Source of the DNA: Epithemia pelagica | Lineage: Eukaryota; Bacillariophyta; Bacillariophyceae; Surirellales; Surirellaceae | Reading direction: 5' to 3' | DNA length: 64,000 bases | Assembly: GCA_946965045.2 (NCBI GenBank) | Contig: OX337232.1 | Coordinates: 1,054,001 to 1,118,000 of the forward strand | Part shown: piece after piece, positions 30,833-41,635 of the stretch | Layout: every line of letters starts with the position of its first letter | How positions within the stretch are numbered: position 1 is the first letter of the stretch | Notes under the pieces: model-generated | What the model was told of the DNA's origin: nothing | Databases searched by the model: none | What the model saw: only the letters and a program-made list of their open reading frames with translations | Position numbers and translations under genes: made by a program

Positions 30833-33585
30833 TTAACGTTCCTCGTCCGTACATTCTGAAGCCTCCTCGAGGGGAAGCACTGAAATGGTGGGTGCAAACA
30901 TTTCGCGAAACCATGCTCGGCAACTTTCGCTTTTGGGAATTGGAAAACTAGGAGGAGTCTCAAACGACATTGCAAGAGTACGCTTTCCAATTTTGATGTC
31001 CACCCCCGGCAACCACTGACTGAGTACTTTTCTGAATGCCGTGAGACCCATGTACGAGTATCCGGCAGAACCCCGCTCTGGACTCAGGGTGAAGCCTCCA
31101 TTCTCCTCGAAGTCGACACCCAAAGAATGCCACCATGCGCGACAAACGTTTGGGCTCGGCGAGCTAGCAAAGTGCTTGCACTGAATGGTCTCGAGCTCAC
31201 CTATCCCTGTGAGTTCACCTGTCTCTTCCTTAATTCTCATATCCAGAATTAATGCAAGAACATGACCGCCTTGAGCACTTGCTGTGCCCTGGGAAAACAC
31301 GTAGCACCATTTACCTGCGGCCGGTTGTGACCGAAGCTGCAACAAACACTCTTTTTCCGTTTCCCCTTGCTCCTCCAAAATGTTGCCGAGTCTCGTAATT
31401 TGGCCTGCAATGTCACCCTTCGTGCGTTTTGGCGGCCACGCATGTTTCAAGATAACACGCCGAGGCTCGTATCCTTGGGTTTGCATGTAACGCATAAAGT
31501 GTAGCGCTGTCATCTCCTCAAATTCACCACCGAAAGTTGCTCGAAGCTGACATGTCAACCCGAAACAGGCAAGAAACTTCAGCGCATTTGACGTCCCGTG
31601 GCGGCTTGCTAGTCCCTTCGAGTAGATATGGTGTTCTGAACACTGGTCGAAATCCTTATAGCATTTGAACCCGCGAACAAGAGCAAGCTCTTGCTCCCAA
31701 TTCTCCTTCAGCACTTCATCGTTGGGTTCGTGGCTTTCCATAGACTTTATCAGGTGGACCGAAAAAGACTGCAGCAAAAGACCATTCAGTGATCCTTTCT
31801 TCTGCAAATCCCCTACCGTGTTTTGAGTAACATAAAATCTTGGCGCATGGTCCATTAGAGCTCGGAACGACCCAACTTCAACCAAACGATCTTCCAAGCG
31901 AGCTTTTTTCTTGTCCGGCTCGTCTTCATACTCTGCGTCTTCTACGTGCACATCCAATTGTAGTATCGGCAGTACCGATCGAAAGAACATCCTCGTGTTT
32001 GTTTTGAGGACACGGGCAAAGACTCCTCGCTCAAGTGCCTTCTGGACCTCCTCTGACACGATTTCCCGTTTTATTACCTTCTCGACAATAGGGCCTTTCA
32101 TGGTAACAAGCTTGGCGGGTTTAGGGTTGGTTCCGACGCGGCCTGGTATTTCGATTGCATCCAGGCCGACACCAGCCAACACCAGCTGCACGTTACCACC
32201 GTGTTTTGCCAAGAAGGAATATTCGCCCATGATCTCTTGCCCAACTGCGATGAGACCCGAAACAAGATCAATATCCGTTGCTTCATCAATGACAATGGCT
32301 ACCTTGTCAGGCTTGTTGTTGGATTTCCATCTTCCAGATAGCCACTTGTCCGCAGCATCACCTTCCTTGGCTCTAGCCTTGACAGAGTCAATGGCTGCTG
32401 TGAAAACACTCCGAGCCCAAGAGTTTCGAGAAATCTTCAGTTGCTTTTTCAGGTCATGAAGCACATCAAGATCATCTTGATCTGTAGTGACAAGATCATC
32501 TTTTTCTTTAATGTTGTCAATGACAGATTGGAGCAGCGCATTCAGCGCAGGAAACTGTTTGTTTGGATTTGGATAGGCATTCTTGAAGATGTCAGCAGTC
32601 AGCGCCTGATAGAGGACATAATATTCGAGGTCAAGCGCCTGCTGGCATGCAAACACGGATTTGCCGCTTCCTGATTCGCCAGTAACGACGATTACGTAGC
32701 TTTTATCGAGTGCTCTCGTGGAACGGAAGTAGTGGGCGGCATTTGGTGGGTCAGTCTCGACGAAACTTGTATCCACTTTTGCAATATTCAAAGAGCTTTT
32801 TGTATCTTTCTCTTTCAAGGGGACGAGCCCCGCATCTAGAAAAGTCTTCACGGCCGCTATGTCGTCTCTAAGGCCAAAGAAATCTTCCACTTCCTCCTTT
32901 GTTGTTTCCTCTAACTCGAAGACTTTGTCGGCAGTTGTCTCCGCACCTTGGCATCGCCAACGAGCAGTGATCTCAGTCAACTTGCTCTTGCTTCGACTGA
33001 GTTCATCGTTGATGTACTCTTCGTCGTGCCTTGCAAACTTTTGTTCTCCCCAGTGTACGCGAAAGAATACGGTGTCCTCATTCGTTTTGGAACACTGGGC
33101 CGCAAATCGAATCAGATCCTCCATGGTTGAAAAATTCCCAGTTCTATCAAGAGCATTTTCTTCTGAGCCAATCTTTGAATTATTTCCTGCTGATTCCATG
33201 GGAGTTGGATCTGGGATGGAACGACCATCTTTTGCGGCTTGAAGATCTCCGAGTTTGATCAAGCGGTCGATGAATGCGGCGCTTTTCTTATTTCTCCAAA
33301 GTCTCTCCGCTTCTTTGGCTTCTTCTTGGAGTTCCTCCCTGCGCTGAGCGACCAGCTCTTTCAGCGTCATCTTGCTATGAAATATGATTGCTCCTCCGTC
33401 TCGTTATTTAGGTAGTTATGATGGTTTGGTCTCGGCAATCATTGCGCTCAAAGAGGAGGAGGCCTGTCACCTCTTGCAGTACCGTACAGTGTGTCATTAG
33501 ACTTTTGTGCATACCTTGATAAGACTTTTGTGCATACCATGCATACATGGACCATGGACCGCCCTTCACGGTCCACGGCTGTCAT
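30284..33585 (-). repeat. Right arm of the 3.3-kb inverted repeat
   Basis: Inverted counterpart (3,302 bp) of 23903-27220. The boundaries are sharp on both sides: homology stops at AGAGACGTGAAAG on the inner side and GGCTGTCAT on the outer side. No target-site duplication was recognised beyond the ends. Confidence 0.85.
30833..33370 (-). CDS. Crinkler/RHS-like P-loop NTPase, right copy
   Basis: 845 residues, the same length as the left copy, and intact. Most differences are single substitutions (for example in the header, around residues 110-150, and near the C-terminus). Walker A and Walker B are unchanged. The in-frame Met that could lengthen the left copy is lost here, because a TAA interrupts the upstream frame, which supports the shared start used for both. 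That both copies stay open across 2.5 kb argues for recent duplication, gene conversion between arms, or selection. Confidence 0.7.
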   Translation of the reverse strand: MTLKELVAQRREELQEEAKEAERLWRNKKSAAFIDRLIKLGDLQAAKDGRSIPDPTPMESAGNNSKIGSEENALDRTGNFSTMEDLIRFAAQCSKTNEDTVFFRVHWGEQKFARHDEEYINDELSRSKSKLTEITARWRCQGAETTADKVFELEETTKEEVEDFFGLRDDIAAVKTFLDAGLVPLKEKDTKSSLNIAKVDTSFVETDPPNAAHYFRSTRALDKSYVIVVTGESGSGKSVFACQQALDLEYYVLYQALTADIFKNAYPNPNKQFPALNALLQSVIDNIKEKDDLVTTDQDDLDVLHDLKKQLKISRNSWARSVFTAAIDSVKARAKEGDAADKWLSGRWKSNNKPDKVAIVIDEATDIDLVSGLIAVGQEIMGEYSFLAKHGGNVQLVLAGVGLDAIEIPGRVGTNPKPAKLVTMKGPIVEKVIKREIVSEEVQKALERGVFARVLKTNTRMFFRSVLPILQLDVHVEDAEYEDEPDKKKARLEDRLVEVGSFRALMDHAPRFYVTQNTVGDLQKKGSLNGLLLQSFSVHLIKSMESHEPNDEVLKENWEQELALVRGFKCYKDFDQCSEHHIYSKGLASRHGTSNALKFLACFGLTCQLRATFGGEFEEMTALHFMRYMQTQGYEPRRVILKHAWPPKRTKGDIAGQITRLGNILEEQGETEKECLLQLRSQPAAGKWCYVFSQGTASAQGGHVLALILDMRIKEETGELTGIGELETIQCKHFASSPSPNVCRAWWHSLGVDFEENGGFTLSPERGSAGYSYMGLTAFRKVLSQWLPGVDIKIGKRTLAMSFETPPSFPIPKSESCRAWFREMFAPTISVLPLEEASECTDEER

Positions 33586-33897
33586 GACAGCACGCTGCTT
33601 CCTCCTACTCCGAACCGACCCATCAAAATTATACCCCTGCTACCCGGATATCGTTTGCGAGAAATCCCGAGAGTTCTGTTGCCATTTTCATCATGGTGAT
33701 GAGGGAGCGCATCGTACTTTTTGACTCCCAGACACCCGATGAGGAGTGGTAAGAAGAGCTGCCCCCTTTTCCGCCCCCTCACCATGACACACAAAATTTT
33801 CAATCGAAGAACCAGATAGACCATTGTGGCAACACAACGCGAATCCTTCTTGTCTCTCTCTCTCTCTCTCATATCATATCATATCCTACAGGCCTCC
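33586..33897. other. Intergenic region with a (TC)n/(ATATC)n tract before the DUF2306 gene
   Basis: Just before the start codon comes a run of TCTCTC, then CATATCATATCATATCCTACAG. That could be a leader microsatellite or the polypyrimidine tract and acceptor of a 5'-leader intron. Confidence 0.4.
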
Positions 33898-35175
33898 ATG
33901 TCGAGCTCGACATCCTCCATTGATCCTGAAAGTTGGAGGGAAGGGAATCATCCGGCGCCAGCATGTCGAAACCCTGAGGAAGCGTGTCTTGAGGAAGCCC
34001 CCATCGCTCCCTCAGCATCCCTTTCCGCTGTCCCTGCCACCAACACCAACACCAACACCACCGACCAATCCTCGTCGTCCCCACGATTGCGAGTCTGGGC
34101 CTCTCCCTGGGTTCTCATGTTGGTCGCTCTCTATGCCTTTGCGATTCCATGGATGGTGCAAGCCATTTTGTTTCGATACTTTGTCAAGCCCCAATGGGGT
34201 GCCGCCCTGCCCGGTTTGGATACGACCCTGTGGCGCAAGTGTACCATGCGAGGTCACATGGCCATGGGTGCCATTTCCTTGTTGCTGGGACCCTTGCAGT
34301 TTGTGTCCTGGATCCGACGGCAGTGTCCCACGGTCCATCGGTGGTCGGGTCGCCTGTATTGTACCTGTGCCATGCTTTCCAGTGTGTTTGGCCTAACCTT
34401 TATAGGGCTCAAGGGAACCTTGGTAGGAGGCTGGAACATGACTGTGGCATTTGCCTGTGCTGGATCGACGATTGGGATTCTGGCCTGTATGGCCTGGCAA
34501 ACGGCACGGGCTGCCGCTCAAGGAGCCTCGGCGAAAGATTGTACCAGTCATCGGAATTGGGCCATTCGCAGCTACAGTCAAATTTTGGCTCCCATGTTGT
34601 ATCGGTATTGGTACATTTGTGTGACCGTCTTTGACTTGTACCAAACACCAGTACCACCGCGCATGGGGGGAACGTGTCGGAGCGACGACATTTGTCCCGA
34701 CTATTTGAGACTGTGGGATCAAGTCCATTGTTGGACCTACTGGCTTTCCTCCCTCCTTGTCGCCGAACTCGTAATTTACAATTTGCCCCCAGTCCCTCCG
34801 AAACTGCCAGAACAAATCAACACCACCGCTACAGTGGATGCGACACTTGTCGTCGTCGCAGATGCCTCCGAGGTGGTTGCACTTCCGTCATCACACCACC
34901 ACGAAGAAGAAGAACAACAACAACAACAAGAGGACGGATCAGAAGATCCTGGTTCGACGACTTTTGTTTCGACCGAAACTCCCTTGCTCCCTCATAGGGG
35001 CGGAAATCCTTGGACGACTGCAAGAGTTCGAGAACGACACCAACAAGAAGAACAACACGTTTCAACAGACTCACCGGCCATGGTGAACCTCCTGGGGTGG
35101 TCCTTGTCGGTCGTCACGGTGGCAACCACGGTGAAATTCTACGTTTGGGCCATGAGCCAAACCGAGAATGCGTAA
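33898..35175 (+). CDS. DUF2306-type multi-pass membrane protein
   Basis: I prefer the Met at 33898, because upstream codons read through a pyrimidine-rich tract that looks like leader. About 425 residues. Several hydrophobic segments: LVALYAFAIPWMVQAILF, the block HMAMGAISLLLGPLQF (a His at the start of a helix), HRWSGRLYC, and later VAFACAGSTIGILACMAW, YRYWYICVTVF and YWLSSLLVAELVIY. The pattern H-x(3)-G-A-x-x-L-x-x-G-P-x-Q-F plus HR-x-x-G-R-x-Y marks DUF2306, a family of four-to-six TM proteins of unknown function (some annotated as heme or cytochrome-like). A Ser/Gln/Glu-rich loop (about 320-380) precedes the last membrane segment. Confidence 0.7.
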   Translation: MSSSTSSIDPESWREGNHPAPACRNPEEACLEEAPIAPSASLSAVPATNTNTNTTDQSSSSPRLRVWASPWVLMLVALYAFAIPWMVQAILFRYFVKPQWGAALPGLDTTLWRKCTMRGHMAMGAISLLLGPLQFVSWIRRQCPTVHRWSGRLYCTCAMLSSVFGLTFIGLKGTLVGGWNMTVAFACAGSTIGILACMAWQTARAAAQGASAKDCTSHRNWAIRSYSQILAPMLYRYWYICVTVFDLYQTPVPPRMGGTCRSDDICPDYLRLWDQVHCWTYWLSSLLVAELVIYNLPPVPPKLPEQINTTATVDATLVVVADASEVVALPSSHHHEEEEQQQQQEDGSEDPGSTTFVSTETPLLPHRGGNPWTTARVRERHQQEEQHVSTDSPAMVNLLGWSLSVVTVATTVKFYVWAMSQTENA

Positions 35176-35257
35176 TCCTAGTGTTGGGTGGCGGGGGAAA
35201 CCCCTCCTAGGAGCCGTCCCGAGTATTGCTCTCCCAGCGGCATACCCTACCATGGTC

Positions 35258-35410
35258 CAACACTGGCGTGAGCTCGTTACGTTTCACAGTCACGAGAGCC
35301 ACGATTGCCGAGGCGACAATTCGGCGCATCTACATGTTCGCGGCAACAATGACTGCTACACTCACCATACAAAATACCACAGGGGTATTTCCTTGGTCAA
35401 TGGACGCTAA
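35258..35410 (+). pseudogene. Fragment of a trefoil-like repeat gene
   Basis: The third module of the trefoil-like unit recurs in diverged form. The frame reads DNSAHLHVRGNNDC against ENSAYVHVRKDDC in the gene at 16.1-17.3 kb, and the closing SLVNG matches SMVNG. At DNA level the block from GTGAGCTC to TGGTCAATGGAC aligns. The rest of the gene is absent. Confidence 0.7.
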
Positions 35411-35625
35411 TAGCTTCTGGATCGAAAAAGAGTCAGGAATTGACGGAAACTAATCTTTGTGTAAAGTGTGTCAAGAGAAATGTTGTAACAAACACATGTG
35501 AAATAGAGGCACTCCATGTACAGATCGTCCATCAACAACAAACACTTGCGCGAGATGTCGCATGGGATTGGTTTCCTGGGTTGATTTGCTTGCGATACCG
35601 GCTGTACCATTCAAGGTGGAACTGC

Positions 35626-35910
35626 AGAACGAAGCAACAATGAAACACTATCACGCCATAGAAGCACGACAGTTTCCCTTGTGGAATCCTTCGTCCTTGT
35701 CGCCTCCTCCACCGCCAACAACAAACAAGACGAGGATGGGTCTCCAACCTACCACGTACCTTCGAGTGCAGACGCGATTCTGGTTCAAGCACAAGCGGCA
35801 ACAGGATGTGGAGGAGGAACATGGTATGTACAGCAGGTTGGAGAACCGTACTTTTAGAGATAGTTTTTGTTGGTTGTGTGCTTTTTCTGGGACATGGTTG
35901 CGTGGTCTGA
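35626..35910 (+). pseudogene. Fragment of the GRDP-like gene's 3' part
   Basis: Aligns with the coding end of the gene at 27540-30057 (GARQFPLWNPSS there, EARQFPLWNPSS here) and runs on through ATGGTATGTACAGCAGGTT, which is intron sequence in the parent. The copy was therefore made from DNA, not from spliced mRNA. It lacks the rest of the gene, has a frame change after about 40 codons and ends at about 35910. Confidence 0.7.
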
Positions 35911-36125
35911 GTTCACCCCTTCTAGTCGCAAAGGTTTTGCTATTTTCGCTCAAGAACAATGGAAAAACTAGAAGATCACTCGTAGAATCAATAACTTGAT
36001 TTGAGTTACGACCTATATACAATACTCTTCTCCATCAGAACTAACAAGGAAGTGCCACTTCTAATACAACGACATGGTTTGTTGCGTGATCGTGCGAAAT
36101 TTCAGTAGCTTTCGAAATCATCTCT

Positions 36126-38731
36126 TCATACCATGGCCAGTTCGGGTTCTTTCACTTCTTCCTCTTTTTCTATTGCCACTGCCTCGTTTGTTCTTTCCTC
36201 TTGGGCTTGCACTCTCAGCGCTTTTCGAGAGGCCGAGAAGCGCTCCAGTTCTATGGGAGCATCTTCACCAGTGATGAGAGAAGCCATGCAATCCCCAATC
36301 AGCGGGCCAAACTTGAAGGCCCGACCACTTCCGCCCGAAAAGACTGCCACCTTGTCCGAAACCTTGTCCATGACAAAATACGAGTCCTCCGTCATGGTGT
36401 AGGGTGATGTGAAGGATTCGACGCGGTCTTCGACGTCCGGAAGGTGCTCGGCAACCCATCCGTCCATCAAATCAAGAATGGTTTGGGACCCCTGGTAGTC
36501 AAAGGTTTCCATGCCCTCCAAGTCTCCTCCCGACGGAAAGTCGACACCCACCTTGACGTACGTGTATTCATCCTCTTTGCCATTCTCGGTCTTGAGAGAT
36601 TCCGTGGCACTCGCGGGAAAGACGTAGTACAAACCCCCATCTTCCTTGCTTTGTCCCTTGCGAAAGTGAAAGGCCTGGGGAATCGAGGCGGCCACAGATT
36701 TCTTCACGCGGTAATGAGCCCATTGGATTTCCCACACCTTGAGGTTCAGCTTGGGGAGTCCGGCGGATTCCAGAACGCTGTTGGTCCACGGTCCAGCAGC
36801 AATGACTGCGTTATCGGCCTTGATTGTCAGGCCGTCTTCGGTGGTGGCGGTCACTCCGTCCTCGTGAACGTCCAGAGAAGTGATTTTCGTGTTTACATGG
36901 ACATCGCAAACGTCGCTAGCAATCTTCGCCATGGCGGCACAGGCCTTGGAGGCCTTGATGTGACCGGCATCGGCTTCGTAGACTCCGCTGTAGGGCATAC
37001 CCTCGCATCCCTTGAGAGAAGGATATTCCTTGGCAATCTCTTCTCCGGTTTCGAAAAAGGTGTGCTGCAGATTCAGATTCTCCATTGTCTTTTTGGCACC
37101 CAAAACAGACCCTTCAACGGTTTCTCCCGTGTCTTCTCCATAGAAGAGGAGACCATTCTTCTGTAGTAGGGTTTCACCGCTCTTGTCTTCGACGTCCTTC
37201 CACCTTTCGAGAGCGGTAGCTTGCATCTTGCTGAAGAATTCATCCGAATACATTTTGCGGTACATTCGAGAATCGCCATTGCTACTGGCCGTGGATGGCG
37301 CCAGGGATGCTCCTCTTTCGACCAAAATCGAGTTGACGTTCTTTTCCCCGAGGGCAAATGCCGTGCTGCATCCGGCCATTCCTCCCCCAACGATCAAAGT
37401 TTCGGTTTTCTTGGTATTTTCTTCGATCCATTCGGGAAAGGTCTTTCCGATGGGATCTCCCTTTCGAGAAGGAACCACATCAGCCGTGACGGATTCCATT
37501 TTATCGGCATTCTTTCCGGAGAGCTCGACCATATTCCGTGCTTTCTGTTGGCTCAATCCGCGGATCCATCCATACATGAGTGTGGGTTCGACGGTTTGGT
37601 AGAGGTCAATGTCGTACCACTCGACCGAATCGGCTAGAATGGCTCCGGCGCTCGAAATGCTCTCGGGCACGTGGAACACGCCGCGTTCGGCAAATGTAGA
37701 TTTTGCCTCGGTCGAGGCAAAGGGAGAATTCGTCGCTCCCGTGCAAAACTTGATTCCTTCGGGAAAGGTCGCAGCGACTTGTTCGGTAATGGCGAGGGAG
37801 TTGGCACACGGCACCAAGAAATCACACGGTGTGGAGGCCCAATCCTCAATGGGTGTGCATCCCGCAATGTTCGAAGCACCCTCACGAATGTCACAGGTCT
37901 GGACCTTTTTGGCACCCAAGCGAACCAGCTCCTTGGCGACGGTGGATCCAACCTTTCCACATCCCTGGACGGTAAATGTCAGGTCGGAAATCTTGACGCC
38001 ATCGTCACTGTGTGATTCGATCAATCCGAGAATACTTCCAATCACCGAGGCGGCAGTTGCAACGTTGGTATCGACAGCGGAATCTCTTCCTGCCAGAACA
38101 TATTGTTCATTGGTGGCTTCGGTAAGATAATCCATATCAATATCACAGGTATTCAAATCACATCCTGTGTAGACAGATCCAGAAAGAACTGTAGAAAGCG
38201 AGAGGGGGAAAATTGTTAAAAAAGGAATTCGGAAAATGGCAGGTAATTCGAGAAAATAAACATTGTATCCTTACCTTCGAGTGCTTTCGCAATATCTTCC
38301 ATCAGTGCTTTTCGTTTGATCTTGTCGAGAGGAATATCGGAGTTGGCCACCAATTTAGCTCCCGAGAAGCCAGTGCGAAACATGTCATGTTTGCGGGTCA
38401 TTCCTTCCGCCAATCGAACGGCATCATCAATGGCGTCCTTGTCCGATTGGTAATCGAGCAATCGAATTCCACCGTTGCCAGGACGTTCGTGGTCGAAATC
38501 CCCGTCCGTCGCAATGTACAATGTGATGCCCTCCTGCCGGACGGGTGCTTCAAAGACCTTGGCGGACCGAACCGACTCCACCAGGTGAAAGAATTCGTGG
38601 ACGGCCTGGTTAATGTCGGGAAACGACGCCGTTGGCGGCTTTCGGGCAAAGGAAGACAATCCATTCACCGAGGAGACGATTAGAACCCCGAAAACGATTG
38701 CCGAACGTATAGCAGAGCGAAACGAAACCAT
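36126..38731 (-). CDS. Fusion of amino-acid dehydrogenase (leucine/Phe type) and FAD-dependent sarcosine-oxidase-like domain
   Basis: Model: complement(join(36126..38188,38275..38731)), intron 86 nt, 839 residues. A signal-like N-terminus (SAIVFGVLIVSSVNG) is followed by SSFARK, a possible plastid cue. Residues about 80-150 are the ELFV-dehydrogenase N-domain (GGIRLLDY, GMTRK, SGAKLV; both lysines of the family are present). About 224-238 is its NAD-binding turn (VQGCGKVGS). From about 417 begins a DAO-type FAD domain (LIVGGGMAG, VIAAGPWTN, GGSGRAFKFGP) like monomeric sarcosine oxidase. The usual covalent-flavin Cys position reads SPYTMTED, so the FAD is probably non-covalent. Such a fusion could demethylate an N-methyl amino acid and then deaminate the product; this is inference. 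It is divergent from the methyltransferase gene at 39386. Confidence 0.8.
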
Positions 38732-39385
38732 GCTGTCCTTGTGGTTGTGGTTGTAGCTCTGGTTTGTCTTTTGCGGGAAGCTAACTTATGAAGAGACGCA
38801 TGGCAACGCATTGCTGAGTCCTCCTACGAGGGAACTGCCGCACATAATCTCGGATCTTTGGCATCTGTCCTGAAAAAAGTTGACTCAGATTTGTGAGCCC
38901 AACTCAACGCCAATTACGCATGTGTGGTATGTGGTGTCGCCTCGACATCCAATTTATTGGGTGGAGGAGGTCTCTCCGTAGTTCGTTTCAATCCTTTCGA
39001 GGAGGGTCGCCCGGCGTGAAAGAAGGAATAATATGCCCTCCTTGACATATGCCCTTTTCGATAGCTTAGGACGAGAATAGCGCATGCCATTGAAAACATA
39101 TGCCTGTAGAGTCATCCTCCCCATCGCGCCGGGGGACCGTCCAAAAGGAATACAATGGAGAGGACCGACCACGGCCTGTCACTCTCTCTGACGCACAAAC
39201 TATTACTCAGCGACAATAAGAATATTTGGTTCGAACGTCATTTGAAAGTCTAACACGACAACCAATGACTTTTTAGATCCAAACCTGTTTTAGTGAAAAT
39301 GTGAAGTGGGTTTGTTTCATGTGAAAGTATGAGTGGTTCTCAAAGTTCCAAAATATCAAACAATAGCTCATTCGACACTTGAATC
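38732..39385. promoter_or_regulatory. Divergent promoter region between oxidase fusion and methyltransferase
   Basis: 654 bp separate the two start codons, so both promoters are here. I see no clear shared motif and no coding potential. Confidence 0.45.
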
Positions 39386-40744
39386 ATGACAACCATAATG
39401 ACGATGAAGCCCCGCATGAAACGAATTATCAGTGCCTCGATTGCTACCATCTGCAGCACCTCTCTGAATGGGGCCACGGCGGCGTTTGCGTCGAACGTCC
39501 CGACCCCCATGGAACACGTCCACACCCCCGTCGGAACAGACGGCGAGGGTGAGTACACGGCCGCGACCAAGGGTTGTTTTGATGTGATTGAGGCAGCGAG
39601 TCCGTTAATCTTGCAACAAGTTTGTCGGCAACCGATTCGTGAAGGTCAGGCCTTTCACGTGGCGGATTATGGAACCGCCGATGCGGGGACTTCGTTGGGG
39701 TTGCTTTCCAAGGTCGTCCGTACCGTACGAGAACGAACGAATGCCGAGGAAAAAGAAGTCGTCATTCACTACGAGGACCAGCTCAACAACGAGTGGAAGA
39801 GTGTCTTTAATCATGCCCTCGGATACAAAAAAGTGACAGATGCCTATAACACGGAAATCGATACGCCGTATAATCTTGGAGGGGTATTTGTCGAAGCCAA
39901 TGGGGTCGGCTTCCACAATCAGTGTTATGCTACTGGATCGATCGATTTGGGTGTGAGTTTCACCGCCATGCACTGGTTGAGCTCATCGCCCTCGTCTCTC
40001 AAAGGATCTTTGAAATATATGCATGCGGCGAGATGCCCCGACGGGCCACCCGAGGGCGAAAAATTGCAAGCCGCACAAGACTGGTACAAGATCCTCCAGG
40101 CTCGATCCAAGGAACTCACCAAGGGCGGACGATTTGTGTGTGTCAACTTTTGCGTTTCCAAAGAAGGATATTTCTTGGGACAAACCGATGTTGGATCGAG
40201 CATGTGGGATTCGTTCCAATCGTCGTGGGACAAGCTCGCGGCCGATGGAATCATTGACGACCAAGAACAATCGGGGGTCTCCTTCCCCAACTACTATCGC
40301 ACCACAGAAGAATTCCTGGCCGGAATTGAACAATGTCCCGACTTGAAGTTGATCACCGCCGAAGAGAAAATTGTTCGGTGCCCGTACCGCGAACAGTTTG
40401 TCGCCGGTAAAACCGACATGAGTCCCCGGGAATACGCCAGGTCCTTTGTACCAGTAAGTCAAATTGCGTCTCCACGCACTTTTATTGTGTGTTGACAGTT
40501 TTTTTTTCCAAAATACAAGAACATCTCACACTCTGAATGATTTTCTTGCCAATCCAATAATTAGACAACCCGAACATGGTCGCATTCGACATTCAAGGCG
40601 GCACTGCGAGACGATAGAACCAATGACGAGAAAGAGAAGATTCTAGAGAAATTCTGGTCCAATTATGAAGACTTGGTAGCTCAATCACCGGAAACTCATG
40701 GCATGGACTATGTTCATTCGTACTTGGTCATTGAAAAGATGTAA
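39386..40744 (+). CDS. SABATH-family carboxyl methyltransferase, plastid-targeted? (two exons)
   Basis: Model: join(39386..40453,40565..40744), intron 111 nt (CCA/GTAAGT, TTAG/ACA), 415 residues. The short second exon begins TTRTWSHSTFKAAL, which completes the SABATH fold and is not part of any long open frame. Signatures: DYGTADAGTSL (SAM-binding), GVGFHN (replacing the family SFY/SFH), MHWLS (family H-W-L-S), the GGRFVCVNF strand and PYREQF. These enzymes methylate carboxyl groups of small acids with SAM (salicylate, jasmonate, gibberellin or farnesoate-type acids in plants). The substrate here is unknown. The N-terminus has a moderate signal peptide ending in TAAFASN, with the diatom plastid Phe. 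The neighbouring oxidase fusion on the other strand makes a demethylation/methylation pair conceivable. Confidence 0.8.

Positions 40745-41635
<891 letters not shown>

Larger units (their letters stand above)
35176..36125. other. Intergenic strip of gene fragments
   Basis: About 0.95 kb with no intact gene. It contains two recognisable fragments of genes found elsewhere in the window (next two entries). Confidence 0.6.
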
